This document shows, piece by piece, positions 1-8,009 of a DNA stretch of 64,000 nt; within the stretch, counting starts at the first letter, position 1; the number at the start of each line of letters is the position of its first letter. The translations under genes were made by a program, and so were the position numbers. The DNA comes from Pedobacter hiemivivus (GTDB lineage Bacteria > Bacteroidota > Bacteroidia > Sphingobacteriales > Sphingobacteriaceae). The stretch lies in NCBI RefSeq assembly GCF_004331685.1, contig NZ_SJSM01000013.1, positions 1-64,000 on the forward strand, given 5' to 3'. The notes under the pieces were generated by a model. It did no database searches. It had not been told where the DNA came from and saw only the letters and a program-made list of their open reading frames with translations.

Positions 1-576
1 GAAATCAGCCAGGAGAATGGCATCAAAATAGATACAGTCATCGGAGATGGTGCCTATTCAGGCAAGGATAACCTAAAGCTAGCAGACGAGCAGAACATCA
101 AGATCGTTGCCAAGATGGTCTCTTCTATAAGTCAGGGATTCAGAAAGGATGAAAACCTATTCGATTATAACAAAGATGCCGGTATGTTCGTGTGTCCAGC
201 TGGACATATGGCCATCAGGAAGGCCAGACAAGGCGAGAAAAATATTGGAGAAAATCAAGCGACCACTTATTACTTCGACGTGGAAAAGTGCAAGGTCTGC
301 CCCCTGAGGGAGAACTGCTACAAACCTGGAGCCAAGAGTAAGACTTATTCGGTAACCATAAAATCCGATCTTCACAAAGAACAGATAGCATTTCAGAAAA
401 CCGAATATTATAAGGAGAAAACTAAGGAGCGATACAAGATAGAAGCAAAGAACAGCGAGCTCAAAAACGTCCATGGATACAGACGTGCGACTTCCTATGG
501 AATACAGAATATGGAAATGCAGGGGGCTATGGCAATTTTTACCGTAAACTTAAAAAGAATCCTAAAACTGATCTAA
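1..576 (+). CDS. IS1182-family transposase, C-terminal part (5' end outside window)
   Basis: DDE-type transposase that would move the element by binding its terminal repeats and cutting DNA. The visible 191 residues are in frame from base 1, before the first internal ATG at 115. They contain a VIGDGAYSG segment typical of the DDE core of IS1182/IS4-like transposases, a cysteine-bearing segment (CPAGH, then CKVCPLRENC) of the kind found in IS1182 members, and the late KERYKIEAKNSELK segment that supplies the family's catalytic glutamate, followed by HGYRRATSYG. No frameshift is visible, so the gene may be intact upstream. The family call is firm; activity cannot be judged from a part of the protein. 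Confidence 0.85.
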   Translation, partial: EISQENGIKIDTVIGDGAYSGKDNLKLADEQNIKIVAKMVSSISQGFRKDENLFDYNKDAGMFVCPAGHMAIRKARQGEKNIGENQATTYYFDVEKCKVCPLRENCYKPGAKSKTYSVTIKSDLHKEQIAFQKTEYYKEKTKERYKIEAKNSELKNVHGYRRATSYGIQNMEMQGAMAIFTVNLKRILKLI

Positions 577-701
577 TATTCAATAAATCTGAGTTAATCC
601 AGTCAATTGCAACCAAAATGCTTATTTATCCTTCGAAAAAGACAGGTATATATTGATCAAAAAATCAGTATAACGAAATCTCAACTTTGTTCAATAAAAA
701 A

Positions 702-737
702 AACGATCAAGTAAAAAACATGTTCTACTTGATCGTT
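702..737 (+). terminator. Perfect 12-bp hairpin behind the IS transposase
   Basis: AACGATCAAGTA at 702-713 is exactly complementary to TACTTGATCGTT at 726-737 with a 12-nt loop. It lies 125 bases after the transposase stop and inside the element. There is no long T-tract, so it may act as a weak terminator or as a structural element of the IS end rather than as a strong intrinsic terminator. Confidence 0.5.
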
Positions 738-780
738 CCTTAAGCTGGCTCATAAATGAGGAACTTTTTCAGTGCCCTCT

Positions 781-803
781 CATGATACAGCCCCCCTTTT
801 TTT
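781..803 (-). other. Half of a terminator-like hairpin beside the IS end
   Basis: ATGATACAG followed by six C and a run of T reads, on the minus strand, as an A-run, G-run, CTGTATCAT. The same arm forms one side of the perfect palindrome at 54513-54566. Here the partner arm is missing and the sequence stops next to the presumed IS end. It lies just after the stop of the minus-strand MFS gene, where a terminator is expected. The missing half may lie on the far side of the IS. Confidence 0.5.
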
Positions 804-817
804 TGTTCGATCGTCAT

Positions 818-2203
818 CTAGTGTACGATTTCCTCTATGGCTTTTTCTTCTGCAAGATTATGCTTGTGTTTAAACATAATGGCAAATGCAACCGTAATGA
901 TCAGTGCGTATATGGTAAAAGAGAGCCAGATATGATGCCAGTTTTTTACATCTAAGGCACGGCTCAAATCACCGTTAGACAATACACTTATGCCTTTATT
1001 TTTTAGAAATGTAAGTAAGTGTTCATTTTTAGGATCTGAATTTACAACAGTGGCTAAGGATTGGATGTCGGTATAATGTTTAGTGAAGTACTTGTCGATC
1101 ATCCAGCCGGATACAAGACTACCAAATACAGCACCGAATCCATTTGTCATCATCATAAACATTCCTTGCGCCGAAGAACGCGTCTTTGGGGTAGTAGAAG
1201 TTTCAACGAAAAGAGATCCGGAAATGTTAAAGAAGTCGAACGCCATTCCGTAAACAACACAAGAAAGTACAATCATCCATAAGTTGCCTGCAGGGTCGCC
1301 AAAGGCAAAGAAGCCGAAGCGCAGCACCCAGGCTAACATCGCAATAACAATCACTTTTTTAATACCAAAACGCTTTAGAAAGAAAGGAATTGCTAAAATA
1401 AATAAGGTTTCGGAAACCTGAGAAATGGACATGATGATGGTCGAATACTTGATTACAAACGAATCTGCATAGACAGGAAATAATTTGAATTCATCAAGAA
1501 ATACATCACCATAAGCATTTGTTAACTGAAGGGCACCACCTAAAAACATTGAAAAGATGAAGAATAGTGCCATTTTATAGTTAGCAAACAACTTGAAGGC
1601 TCCCAGTCCTAAAGTTTGTGCAAAGGATTTCTTTTCATCTATTAAGTTTTGAGGGCGGCATTTGGGTAAGGTGAATGCATATATTCCCAATCCAAGTGCA
1701 GCAAGACCAGCAATGTAAAATTGGTAAGCCGTAGCCTTATTTCCGGTTAGGTTGGTTGTCCACATGGCGACAATAAAGCCTATTGTACCCCATACCCTTA
1801 TAGGTGGGAAATCTTTGATCACATCAAATGACCCAGATTTTAAGGTCGTATAAGATATAGAATTACTCAATGAAATGGTTGGCATGTAGAAGCACATAGC
1901 CAGTAGCATTACCCAAAAGAAGGTGTTGGGACTATCAACCTGGGGTATATAGAACAAAACTCCAGCGTATAGAATGTGAAGAATTCCATAAAGTACTTCA
2001 GCATTTACCCATTTGTCAGCAATAATACCTGTAAGCGTAGGCATAACAAGGGAAGCAAATCCCATTGTTGCAAATATGGCACCGAATTGTGTGCCATCCC
2101 ATTGTTTTGTCCCGAACCAATAATTTGCGATGGTGATGAGCCATGCTCCCCAAACGAAGAATTGTAAAAAACTCATTAAGGTTAAGCGAAACTTAACGTT
2201 CAT
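818..2203 (-). CDS. Nucleoside:H+ symporter family MFS transporter
   Basis: Inner-membrane transporter of 461 residues with about twelve hydrophobic segments, a length normal for the family. The N-terminus (FLQFFVWGAWLITIANYW), the central GTIGFIVAMW and the later SAQGMFMMMTNGFGAVFGS match the NupG/XapB nucleoside permease family of the major facilitator superfamily, so proton-driven uptake of nucleosides is the likely role. The substrate is inferred from the family. Its ATG overlaps the end of the upstream nuclease gene by 11 bases on the same strand, so the two are probably translated from one message. The expected downstream terminator is reduced to one hairpin arm beside the insertion sequence. 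Confidence 0.8.
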   Translation of the reverse strand: MNVKFRLTLMSFLQFFVWGAWLITIANYWFGTKQWDGTQFGAIFATMGFASLVMPTLTGIIADKWVNAEVLYGILHILYAGVLFYIPQVDSPNTFFWVMLLAMCFYMPTISLSNSISYTTLKSGSFDVIKDFPPIRVWGTIGFIVAMWTTNLTGNKATAYQFYIAGLAALGLGIYAFTLPKCRPQNLIDEKKSFAQTLGLGAFKLFANYKMALFFIFSMFLGGALQLTNAYGDVFLDEFKLFPVYADSFVIKYSTIIMSISQVSETLFILAIPFFLKRFGIKKVIVIAMLAWVLRFGFFAFGDPAGNLWMIVLSCVVYGMAFDFFNISGSLFVETSTTPKTRSSAQGMFMMMTNGFGAVFGSLVSGWMIDKYFTKHYTDIQSLATVVNSDPKNEHLLTFLKNKGISVLSNGDLSRALDVKNWHHIWLSFTIYALIITVAFAIMFKHKHNLAEEKAIEEIVH

Positions 2204-2807
2204 TATTTCTCTTATTTATTTCATCTCGAATGCGGGCTGCTTTTTCATAGGCTTCTTCAGTTATTGCTTCTTGAAGTTTTTGATTTAGTTCTTCTAGGCT
2301 CAAGGATTTATAACTTGATGATGGAATGGATGAAATATCTTCTGTTCCCTGTTCTTTGGATAGACTGTCGATATTTTCAAGGAAAAGAAAGTCGTTTCCT
2401 TCTATAACTATACCTGCTGAGGAAAGAATAAATTCGTAGGTATAAATTTCTGCGTTGAAACGAACTGCTAATGCAATCGCATCAGAGGTTCGAGCATCGA
2501 TTTCGTGGATGGTTTTGCCATCCGTACAAATTAGTTTGGCATAAAAGACCCCTTCAACTAAATTGTAGATTAAAATCTCCTGGATTTCAATATTGTAAAT
2601 TTGAGCGAAGGTTTTAAACAGATCGTGGGTTAAGGGCCTGCTCGGGGTCATCTTTTCTATTTCTATGGCGATAGCCTGCGCTTCAAACGCACCAATTATA
2701 ATTGGCAGGCGTCTTCGGCCATTTACTTCTCCCAGTACAAGGGCATAGGCTCCTGATTGGGTTTGGCTATATGATAAACCAACGATGTCTAGTTTTACTT
2801 TTTTCAT
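2193..2807 (-). CDS. Bifunctional nuclease (DUF151) protein with C-terminal UVR motif
   Basis: A 204-residue cytoplasmic protein. Residues about 1-135 form the DUF151/bifunctional nuclease domain, recognised from VKLDIVGLSYSQTQSGAYAL, GRRRLPIIIG and the DARTSDAIALA segment. Residues about 170-202 (EELNQKLQEAITEEAYEKA) form a UvrB/UvrC-type coiled motif, a common arrangement in Bacteroidota. DUF151 proteins in plants have DNase and RNase activity; the bacterial role is less clear. It is followed with an 11-base overlap by the MFS transporter gene. A REP-like palindrome separates its start from etfA. The domain call is firm; the cellular function is not. Confidence 0.85.
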   Translation of the reverse strand: MKKVKLDIVGLSYSQTQSGAYALVLGEVNGRRRLPIIIGAFEAQAIAIEIEKMTPSRPLTHDLFKTFAQIYNIEIQEILIYNLVEGVFYAKLICTDGKTIHEIDARTSDAIALAVRFNAEIYTYEFILSSAGIVIEGNDFLFLENIDSLSKEQGTEDISSIPSSSYKSLSLEELNQKLQEAITEEAYEKAARIRDEINKRNNER

Positions 2808-2817
2808 TATATAGCGA

Positions 2818-2873
2818 TGTCATGTTGAGCTTGTCGAAATATCAAGGGATAGCCCGACAAGCCCAGGATGACA
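2818..2873. repeat. REP-like imperfect palindrome
   Basis: TGTCATGTTGAGCTTGTCG at the left is nearly complementary to CCGACAAGCCCAGGATGACA at the right, about 17 of 19-20 positions, with a loop of about 17 bases. The TGTCAT..TGAGCTTGTCG core is the type seen in dispersed REP-like repeats of bacterial genomes. It fills the gap between the end of etfA and the start of the nuclease gene and could form a transcript hairpin. No second copy was found in the window by eye. Confidence 0.65.
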
Positions 2874-2878
2874 AAATA

Positions 2879-3850
2879 TTACCCTTTATGTGCTTTTAAT
2901 GCTTCTATTAATTTTGGTACTACTTCAAATGCATCACCAACGATCCCATAATCAGCCACTTTAAAGAAAGGAGCCTCTGGATCTTTATTGATAACAACAA
3001 TTACTTTTGATGAGCTAACACCGGCTAAATGCTGGATTGCTCCTGAAATACCAATTGCAATATACAAATTTGGACTGATGGCAATACCAGTTTGTCCTAC
3101 GTGTTCTTCATGTGGTCTCCAGTCAGCGTCTGATACTGGTTTAGAGCAGGCTGTTGCTGCGCCTAATAAGGAAGCTAGCTCTTCTATCATTCCCCAGTTT
3201 TCAGGGCCTTTTAATCCTCTTCCTGCTGATACAACCAATTCTGCATCAGGTAATGATATTTTGTTAGTTGCTCTAATTACTTCTTTTACAATAGCAGCAA
3301 GGTCAGTTGACTTTACCTCCGGATTGAAGGCCTCTATTGTGGCATCGGTAACATTTTCTTTAGTACCAAAAGCATTAGGGTTAAGTGCGATTACTTTTAT
3401 AGCTGAAGTTAATTCGGTGATGGCAAATGCTTTTCCGGAGAAGGCAGTTTTCTTAACCAGGAATTTTCCGCCGTCAAGCTGAGGCAATTCTACAGCACCA
3501 TCAACCAAACCTGCTTCAAGTTTTACTGCAATACGTGGTCCTAAGCCCTTTCCTGAGAAAGAATTAGATAACACTACTACATCTGCATTTTCTTTTTTTG
3601 CGGCTTCAGCAATTACTGCTGCGTACGCCTGGTTTACGAAGTTTTTTAATTGATCGTTTGATACATTTAAAACTTTAGAAGCCCCGTATTTACCTAATTC
3701 TTTAAGTTCGTTCTCGCCAACATTGCCAATAGAAATGGCGGTTAAATTGCTACTTTGTTTATCTGCAATGGCTTTTGCATAAGAAACTGCTTCGAATACA
3801 GACTTCTTAAACTTACCATCTACTTGCTCTACATATACTAAAACTGACAT
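2879..3850 (-). CDS. etfA: Electron transfer flavoprotein, alpha subunit
   Basis: The alpha subunit (323 residues, normal length) pairs with EtfB to carry electrons from acyl-CoA and other flavin dehydrogenases to the quinone pool through ETF-QO. The N-terminal domain begins MSVLVYVEQVDGKF. The C-terminal FAD domain is visible from about residue 205 (LVVSAGRGLKGPENW) and includes VGQTGIAISPNLYIAIGISG, the FAD-binding signature of the family. The gene follows etfB on the same strand after 43 bases, the usual operon order in Bacteroidota. The REP-like palindrome follows its stop. Confidence 0.95.
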   Translation of the reverse strand: MSVLVYVEQVDGKFKKSVFEAVSYAKAIADKQSSNLTAISIGNVGENELKELGKYGASKVLNVSNDQLKNFVNQAYAAVIAEAAKKENADVVVLSNSFSGKGLGPRIAVKLEAGLVDGAVELPQLDGGKFLVKKTAFSGKAFAITELTSAIKVIALNPNAFGTKENVTDATIEAFNPEVKSTDLAAIVKEVIRATNKISLPDAELVVSAGRGLKGPENWGMIEELASLLGAATACSKPVSDADWRPHEEHVGQTGIAISPNLYIAIGISGAIQHLAGVSSSKVIVVINKDPEAPFFKVADYGIVGDAFEVVPKLIEALKAHKG

Positions 3851-3893
3851 AAGATCTTTTGTTAAATGATTTTTAAATTTGAAACAGAAATGG

Positions 3894-4631
3894 TTAGATT
3901 ACTTTTGCTTCCTGGTGCAACAGGTCAATTAATTTAGTAGCATCTTCTGCTGGCACTAATTTAACTGCTCCACGTGGGGCAGGGGTTTCAAATTGTTGTA
4001 CTTTACTAAGCTGAGCGATCTCTTTCGCTTCAACAACTTGTAAAGGTTTGGTACGTGCAGACATGATACCTCTCATGTTAGGTATTTTAGGTTCAGCTGT
4101 ACCCTCAGCACAACTCGCAATAAACTTGCCAGTTACTGAAATAACTTCCTTACCGCCTTCAATTTCACGTTCAATTGTTGCAGTACTTCCGTCAAAGTCT
4201 AATTTTTTAATGATAGAGATAGAAGGGATGTTCAAAAACTCGCCAATCATTGCTGCTACTTGAGAGCCGTTGTAATCGATTGACTCACGTCCGCAAAGGA
4301 TCACATCAAAATCACTGCTCTTAGCGTACTCAGCGATCTGATATGCAGTAAAATAGGCGTCTCTTGGTGCCGCATTGATTCTTACCGCATCATCAGCACC
4401 TATTGCCAATGCTTTTCTTATGGTTGGTTCTGTCGCAACTTCGCCTACATTGATTACAGTCACTGTACCTTTTCCACCTTCACATAGCTCAATTGCTCTT
4501 GACAAAGCGATTTCATCATAAGGGTTTACAATAAACTGTACTCCTGAAGTATTGAATTGTGTATTATCGTTAGTAAAAGTTATTTTTGTGGTCGTGTCGG
4601 GCACGTTACTGATACAAACTAATATTTTCAT
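3894..4631 (-). CDS. etfB: Electron transfer flavoprotein, beta subunit
   Basis: The beta subunit (245 residues) completes the ETF heterodimer and binds AMP. The protein begins MKILVCISNVPDTTTKI and contains the FIVNPYDEIALSRAIEL and DVILCGRESIDYNGSQVAAMIGEFL segments that mark the family. A longer reading frame would start at 4694, but a -7 promoter element (4692-4699) overlaps that codon and homologues start at MKIL, so 4631 is chosen. It is the first gene of the etfBA unit and diverges from the TPR gene at 4722. Confidence 0.95.
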   Translation of the reverse strand: MKILVCISNVPDTTTKITFTNDNTQFNTSGVQFIVNPYDEIALSRAIELCEGGKGTVTVINVGEVATEPTIRKALAIGADDAVRINAAPRDAYFTAYQIAEYAKSSDFDVILCGRESIDYNGSQVAAMIGEFLNIPSISIIKKLDFDGSTATIEREIEGGKEVISVTGKFIASCAEGTAEPKIPNMRGIMSARTKPLQVVEAKEIAQLSKVQQFETPAPRGAVKLVPAEDATKLIDLLHQEAKVI

Positions 4632-4691
4632 AGATTTATATATTTGATTGTTAAAGGTCAGGAAGTCGTAAGACTTCAAATTGTCTTTTTG

Positions 4692-4699
4692 CAAATCTA
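4692..4699 (-). promoter_or_regulatory. Candidate -7 element (TAGATTTG) for etfBA
   Basis: On the minus strand TAGATTTG matches the Bacteroidetes -7 consensus TAnnTTTG exactly. It lies about 60 bases before the etfB start at 4631. No convincing -33 TTTG at the usual 19-21 base spacing is seen, so the call rests on the -7 match and position. Confidence 0.5.
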
Positions 4700-4721
4700 A
4701 TTAAAAAAGCAGGGATTTAAA

Positions 4722-5057
4722 ATGCAAAGTACCCGATTAGCAAAGTTATTGGAGTTTTTACAAAGTGATCCTAATGATCCATTCGTATTGTATGCGTTAG
4801 CTACAGAATATAATACTTCAAATGATACTGAAAAAGCACTTGATTATTATTTGAAGTTGATTACAGACCACCCGGATTATGTAGGTACCTATTATCATCT
4901 TGGTAAACTTTATCAAAAATTAGGACAGACAGAGCCAGCGCTTGACATCTATCAGAAAGGTATGGTGGCAGCAAGAAACAAAAGAGATATGCATGCCTTT
5001 TCTGAGCTTCAGGGCGCATACAATTCGGCAGCAGGTTTAGATTATGAAGATGATTAA
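4722..5057 (+). CDS. Small tetratricopeptide-repeat protein
   Basis: A 111-residue acidic protein without signal peptide or membrane segment. It holds about two to three TPR units: residues 19-50 (DPFVLYALATEYNTSNDTEKALDYY) and 53-85 (YVGTYYHLGKLYQKLGQTEPALDIY) show the W/L-G-Y-A-F-A-P helix-turn-helix pattern. TPRs usually mediate protein contacts, and no enzymatic role is suggested. It diverges from etfB and is followed nine bases later by the chromate-type transporter gene, which probably shares its message. The partner is unknown. Confidence 0.8.
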   Translation: MQSTRLAKLLEFLQSDPNDPFVLYALATEYNTSNDTEKALDYYLKLITDHPDYVGTYYHLGKLYQKLGQTEPALDIYQKGMVAARNKRDMHAFSELQGAYNSAAGLDYEDD

Positions 5058-5066
5058 TTAAAGCAG

Positions 5067-6269
5067 GTGGGCAAAAAAAGGCAATTGTTATTTATCAGAA
5101 ATGTAATCCTTTTTACTTTTACCGCTTTTGGGGGGGCGCAGGCACATTTAGCCCTTTTACTGAAGTATTTTGTAATAAACATCCGGTTTGTATCTGAAGA
5201 GGAGTTGCTTGAACTTAATGCTTTGGCTCAGGTATTACCCGGACCAGCGTCTACTCAAACGCTTGTAGGTGTTGCTTATAAGGTAGGCGGGTTAAAGCTT
5301 GCGATTGTTACTTTTTTGATCTGGATTATACCATCGGCAGCGATTATGACTTTCGCAGCAATTAGTTTTGCCCGGGTTGATCATAAGGAAGAGTTTGTTG
5401 AAATTTTAGAATATATACAGCCTATTGCGTTGGGAATTGTGGCTTATGGTGCATTTAACCTGGCAAAAAGGGTACTAGTATCGCAGCTTACTATTTTTTT
5501 AGCTATTTCCGCTGCTATTGTAACATTGGTTTTGAGAAATGCTTATGTATTTCCACTCGCCATATTGATGGGTGGAATGGTTTCTTCTGCTATTGGAACG
5601 CCTACTGAAGAGAGTAATATTAGATTGAAGCTTTTTTCGAATATTAATCCGAAAAAACTGACCTACTTTTTTGGTGTGTTGCTTTTTTTAGCTTTAATGG
5701 GTGCTATTATCAATAGAACTTCGCCCTTTAGTTTACCGATCAGGTTATTTGAGAATTTTTATCGTAATGGTATTGTGATTTTTGGGGGTGGGCAGGTGCT
5801 AGTTCCTTTGATGTTTACGGAATTTGTACAAATGAAGCAGTACTTAAGCTCTTCAGGTTTTTTATCTGGATTTGCTTTGCAGCAAGCTTTACCTGGACCT
5901 ACATTTTCGTTTACCAGTTATGTAGGTGCATTAACTATGAGGAATTTCGGATTTGGTGTTACTGGTCAAGTCTTGGGAGGATTGGTAGGCGTGTTAGGGA
6001 TTAACTTGCCAGGGCTAATCCTTGTTTTGTTTATCGTTCCATTTTGGGAAGACCTGAAAAAAATCACGCGCATTAAATACTCTTTAACTGGTATTAATGC
6101 GGTGAGTGTGGGATTTATTATTGCTGCATTTGTGTTATTGCTTGTGCCTGTAGGCTTAAACGCAATGGCAATAGGGGTAATGATCGTTACTTTTTTGGTG
6201 CTCAATTACACCAAAATAAGCCCACCTTTTATTGTGCTTGCGGGCATCCTTTTAGGGTACTTTTTGTAG
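5067..6269 (+). CDS. Chromate transporter (CHR) family protein, two-domain
   Basis: A 400-residue membrane protein made of two homologous CHR halves. Each half carries the PGP hallmark: LAQVLPGPASTQ near residue 55 and LQQALPGPTFSF near residue 275. The FGGAQAH segment near residue 19 and FGGGQVLVPLM near 240 are the paired FGG motifs of the family. CHR proteins export chromate or a related oxyanion; the substrate here is an inference. Translation starts at a GTG nine bases after the TPR gene stop. The gene ends four bases from the convergent dnaB stop. Confidence 0.85.
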   Translation: MGKKRQLLFIRNVILFTFTAFGGAQAHLALLLKYFVINIRFVSEEELLELNALAQVLPGPASTQTLVGVAYKVGGLKLAIVTFLIWIIPSAAIMTFAAISFARVDHKEEFVEILEYIQPIALGIVAYGAFNLAKRVLVSQLTIFLAISAAIVTLVLRNAYVFPLAILMGGMVSSAIGTPTEESNIRLKLFSNINPKKLTYFFGVLLFLALMGAIINRTSPFSLPIRLFENFYRNGIVIFGGGQVLVPLMFTEFVQMKQYLSSSGFLSGFALQQALPGPTFSFTSYVGALTMRNFGFGVTGQVLGGLVGVLGINLPGLILVLFIVPFWEDLKKITRIKYSLTGINAVSVGFIIAAFVLLLVPVGLNAMAIGVMIVTFLVLNYTKISPPFIVLAGILLGYFL

Positions 6270-6273
6270 TACA

Positions 6274-7845
6274 CTAGAAAGGAGCATCATCATGCATGTC
6301 ATCCATACGTGACGGCTTAATGATTACGTTTCCTGCTGGTCTATCAAAATCCTGTGAAGGGGCCATTCCGGCACTTGGACTGTCCATTGAGAATGAAGTT
6401 GGAGCCGCAAAGCTTTCTTCTAAATCGGCAAATTTCACATATTTACCAATAAAGCGAAGTGGTACGATACCCGTTTCACCGTTACGGTGTTTAGCGATAA
6501 TAACCTCACCAACACCAGCTTGAGAACGTCCTTGCTCATCTTCGGTGATACCGTAGTATTCTGGCCTGTACAAGAAAAGTACCATATCCGCATCCTGCTC
6601 AATAGATCCCGATTCACGTAAATCTGATAGCATAGGCCTTTTTCCGTTTACACCTGGTCTACTCTCCACAGCACGACTTAGCTGAGATAGTGCCAGAACC
6701 GGTACGTTTAATTCTTTGGCTACAGATTTTAAAGCCCTTGAAATACTACCGATTTCCTGCTCCCTGTTTCCACCACCACTTTGTCCTTCACCTTTACCAT
6801 GCATCAGCTGCAAATAATCGATGATGATCAACTGGATGTCATACTGAGCTTTTAATCTTCTGCATTTCGCCCTGAATTCAAAGATATTTAGGGCAGGGGT
6901 ATCATCTATCAGGAGTGGAGCTTCTGTAAGTCCACCTATTTTACTGTGTAATTGTTGCCATTCCCATTCTGCAAGGTTTCCCTTTCTGATTTTTTCCTGT
7001 TCAATTTCTGCTTCTCCAGAAATCAAACGATTTACCAACTGCACAGAGGACATCTCCAAGGAGAATACTACTGCCGGACGGTGGAATTGAACAGCGGCAT
7101 TTCTGGCGCAGGTTAATACAAAGGCTGTTTTACCCATCGCTGGACGGGCTGCAATGATTACCAAATCTGAAGGCTGCCATCCACCGGTAATACGGTCTAG
7201 GTCCGTAAAGCCAGAAGGTACACCTGTTAAACCATCGCTCTTGCCGCGAAGCTCTTCCAGGGTGGCTAAAGATTGTTTTACAATCTCATCCATTTTTTGT
7301 GTATCTCTTCTTAAGTTGTTTTGAGCAATATCAAATAAGCCCTTTTCGGCCTGATCTAGTAGGTCGAAAATATCAGTCGTATCTTCATAAGCATTCGTTA
7401 TGATCTCTGATGAGATTCGGATCAGTTCTCTTTGAATATATTTTTGAGAAACAATCCTTGCGTGATACTCAATATTGGCTGCCGAAGCAACTCTGTTTGT
7501 AAGGTTGGTAATGAAATAAGCCCCACCAATCATTTCCAATAAACCTAGTGTACGTAACTCTGACGTAACCGTTAAAATATCTACTGGCTTTGATTTTTGG
7601 AAAAGTCCCTGAATGGCTTCGAAAATTTTCTTATGCGCTTCGTGATAAAACATTTCAGGCTTAAGAATATCAATAACGGTAGAGAGCGCGTCTTTTTCAA
7701 GCATTAAGGCTCCCAAAACAGCTTCTTCAAGGTCGGTAGCCTGAGGGGGTATTCTTCCTGCAGTGCTGATTGTATTACTCAATCTATTTTTTCGTGCACT
7801 AAAGCTTGCCTTATCTTGTCCTTGGGATGCGTGATCGTTACTCAT
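6274..7845 (-). CDS. dnaB: Replicative DNA helicase DnaB
   Basis: The hexameric helicase that unwinds DNA at the replication fork (523 residues). The N-terminal primase-interacting domain (IPPQATDLEEAVLGALML) is followed by a RecA-like ATPase with Walker A ARPAMGKTAF near residue 235 and the LIIIDYLQLM Walker B. Arginine-rich DNA-binding and sensor motifs follow (SQLSRAVE, DLRESGSIEQDADMV). No intein interrupts it. A longer frame would start at 7863, but a perfect -7 element covers 7851-7858, so the ATG at 7845 is chosen and the mRNA would have almost no leader. Confidence 0.96.
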   Translation of the reverse strand: MSNDHASQGQDKASFSARKNRLSNTISTAGRIPPQATDLEEAVLGALMLEKDALSTVIDILKPEMFYHEAHKKIFEAIQGLFQKSKPVDILTVTSELRTLGLLEMIGGAYFITNLTNRVASAANIEYHARIVSQKYIQRELIRISSEIITNAYEDTTDIFDLLDQAEKGLFDIAQNNLRRDTQKMDEIVKQSLATLEELRGKSDGLTGVPSGFTDLDRITGGWQPSDLVIIAARPAMGKTAFVLTCARNAAVQFHRPAVVFSLEMSSVQLVNRLISGEAEIEQEKIRKGNLAEWEWQQLHSKIGGLTEAPLLIDDTPALNIFEFRAKCRRLKAQYDIQLIIIDYLQLMHGKGEGQSGGGNREQEIGSISRALKSVAKELNVPVLALSQLSRAVESRPGVNGKRPMLSDLRESGSIEQDADMVLFLYRPEYYGITEDEQGRSQAGVGEVIIAKHRNGETGIVPLRFIGKYVKFADLEESFAAPTSFSMDSPSAGMAPSQDFDRPAGNVIIKPSRMDDMHDDAPF

Positions 7846-7850
7846 GGGTA

Positions 7851-7858
7851 CAAAATTA
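7851..7858 (-). promoter_or_regulatory. Candidate -7 element (TAATTTTG) for dnaB
   Basis: TAATTTTG on the minus strand matches TAnnTTTG and lies six bases upstream of the chosen dnaB ATG. Transcription starting a few bases downstream of the element would begin at or next to the start codon, giving a leaderless or nearly leaderless message. Confidence 0.5.
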
Positions 7859-7982
7859 TACAAAAAAAAAGTCGTTTGTGTAATTCTTTATACACATTTC
7901 GACATTCCTGAATATCCGCTTTGCAATACCGTTTCGATAAATTTTTGATTTTTGCTAACAAAACTATGTGGAAAAGAATACC

Positions 7983-7990
7983 TATTTTTG
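7983..7990 (+). promoter_or_regulatory. Candidate -7 element (TATTTTTG) for rlmB
   Basis: TATTTTTG matches TAnnTTTG and stands 19 bases before the ATG of rlmB. TTTG sequences exist upstream (for example 7951-7954) but not at the ideal 19-21 base spacing. Confidence 0.45.
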
Positions 7991-8009
7991 CGCTTCAATT
8001 TAATATTTA

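Larger units (their letters stand above)
1..779 (+). mobile_element. Right part of an IS1182-family insertion sequence
   Basis: The window opens inside an insertion sequence: the transposase frame is open from base 1 to 576, followed by a hairpin at 702-737 and a candidate terminal sequence ACTTTTTCAGTGCCCTC ending near 779. The left end is outside the window, so the terminal repeat could not be compared with its partner and the exact boundary is an inference. Immediately outside lies an unpaired hairpin arm (781-799), which suggests insertion into a terminator loop. Confidence 0.6.

Noticed and set aside
2988-3482. Long open frame of 164 codons on the plus strand opposite etfA
   Set aside because: It is antisense to a well-conserved gene, its composition is unlike a normal protein, and it has no supporting promoter or terminator.
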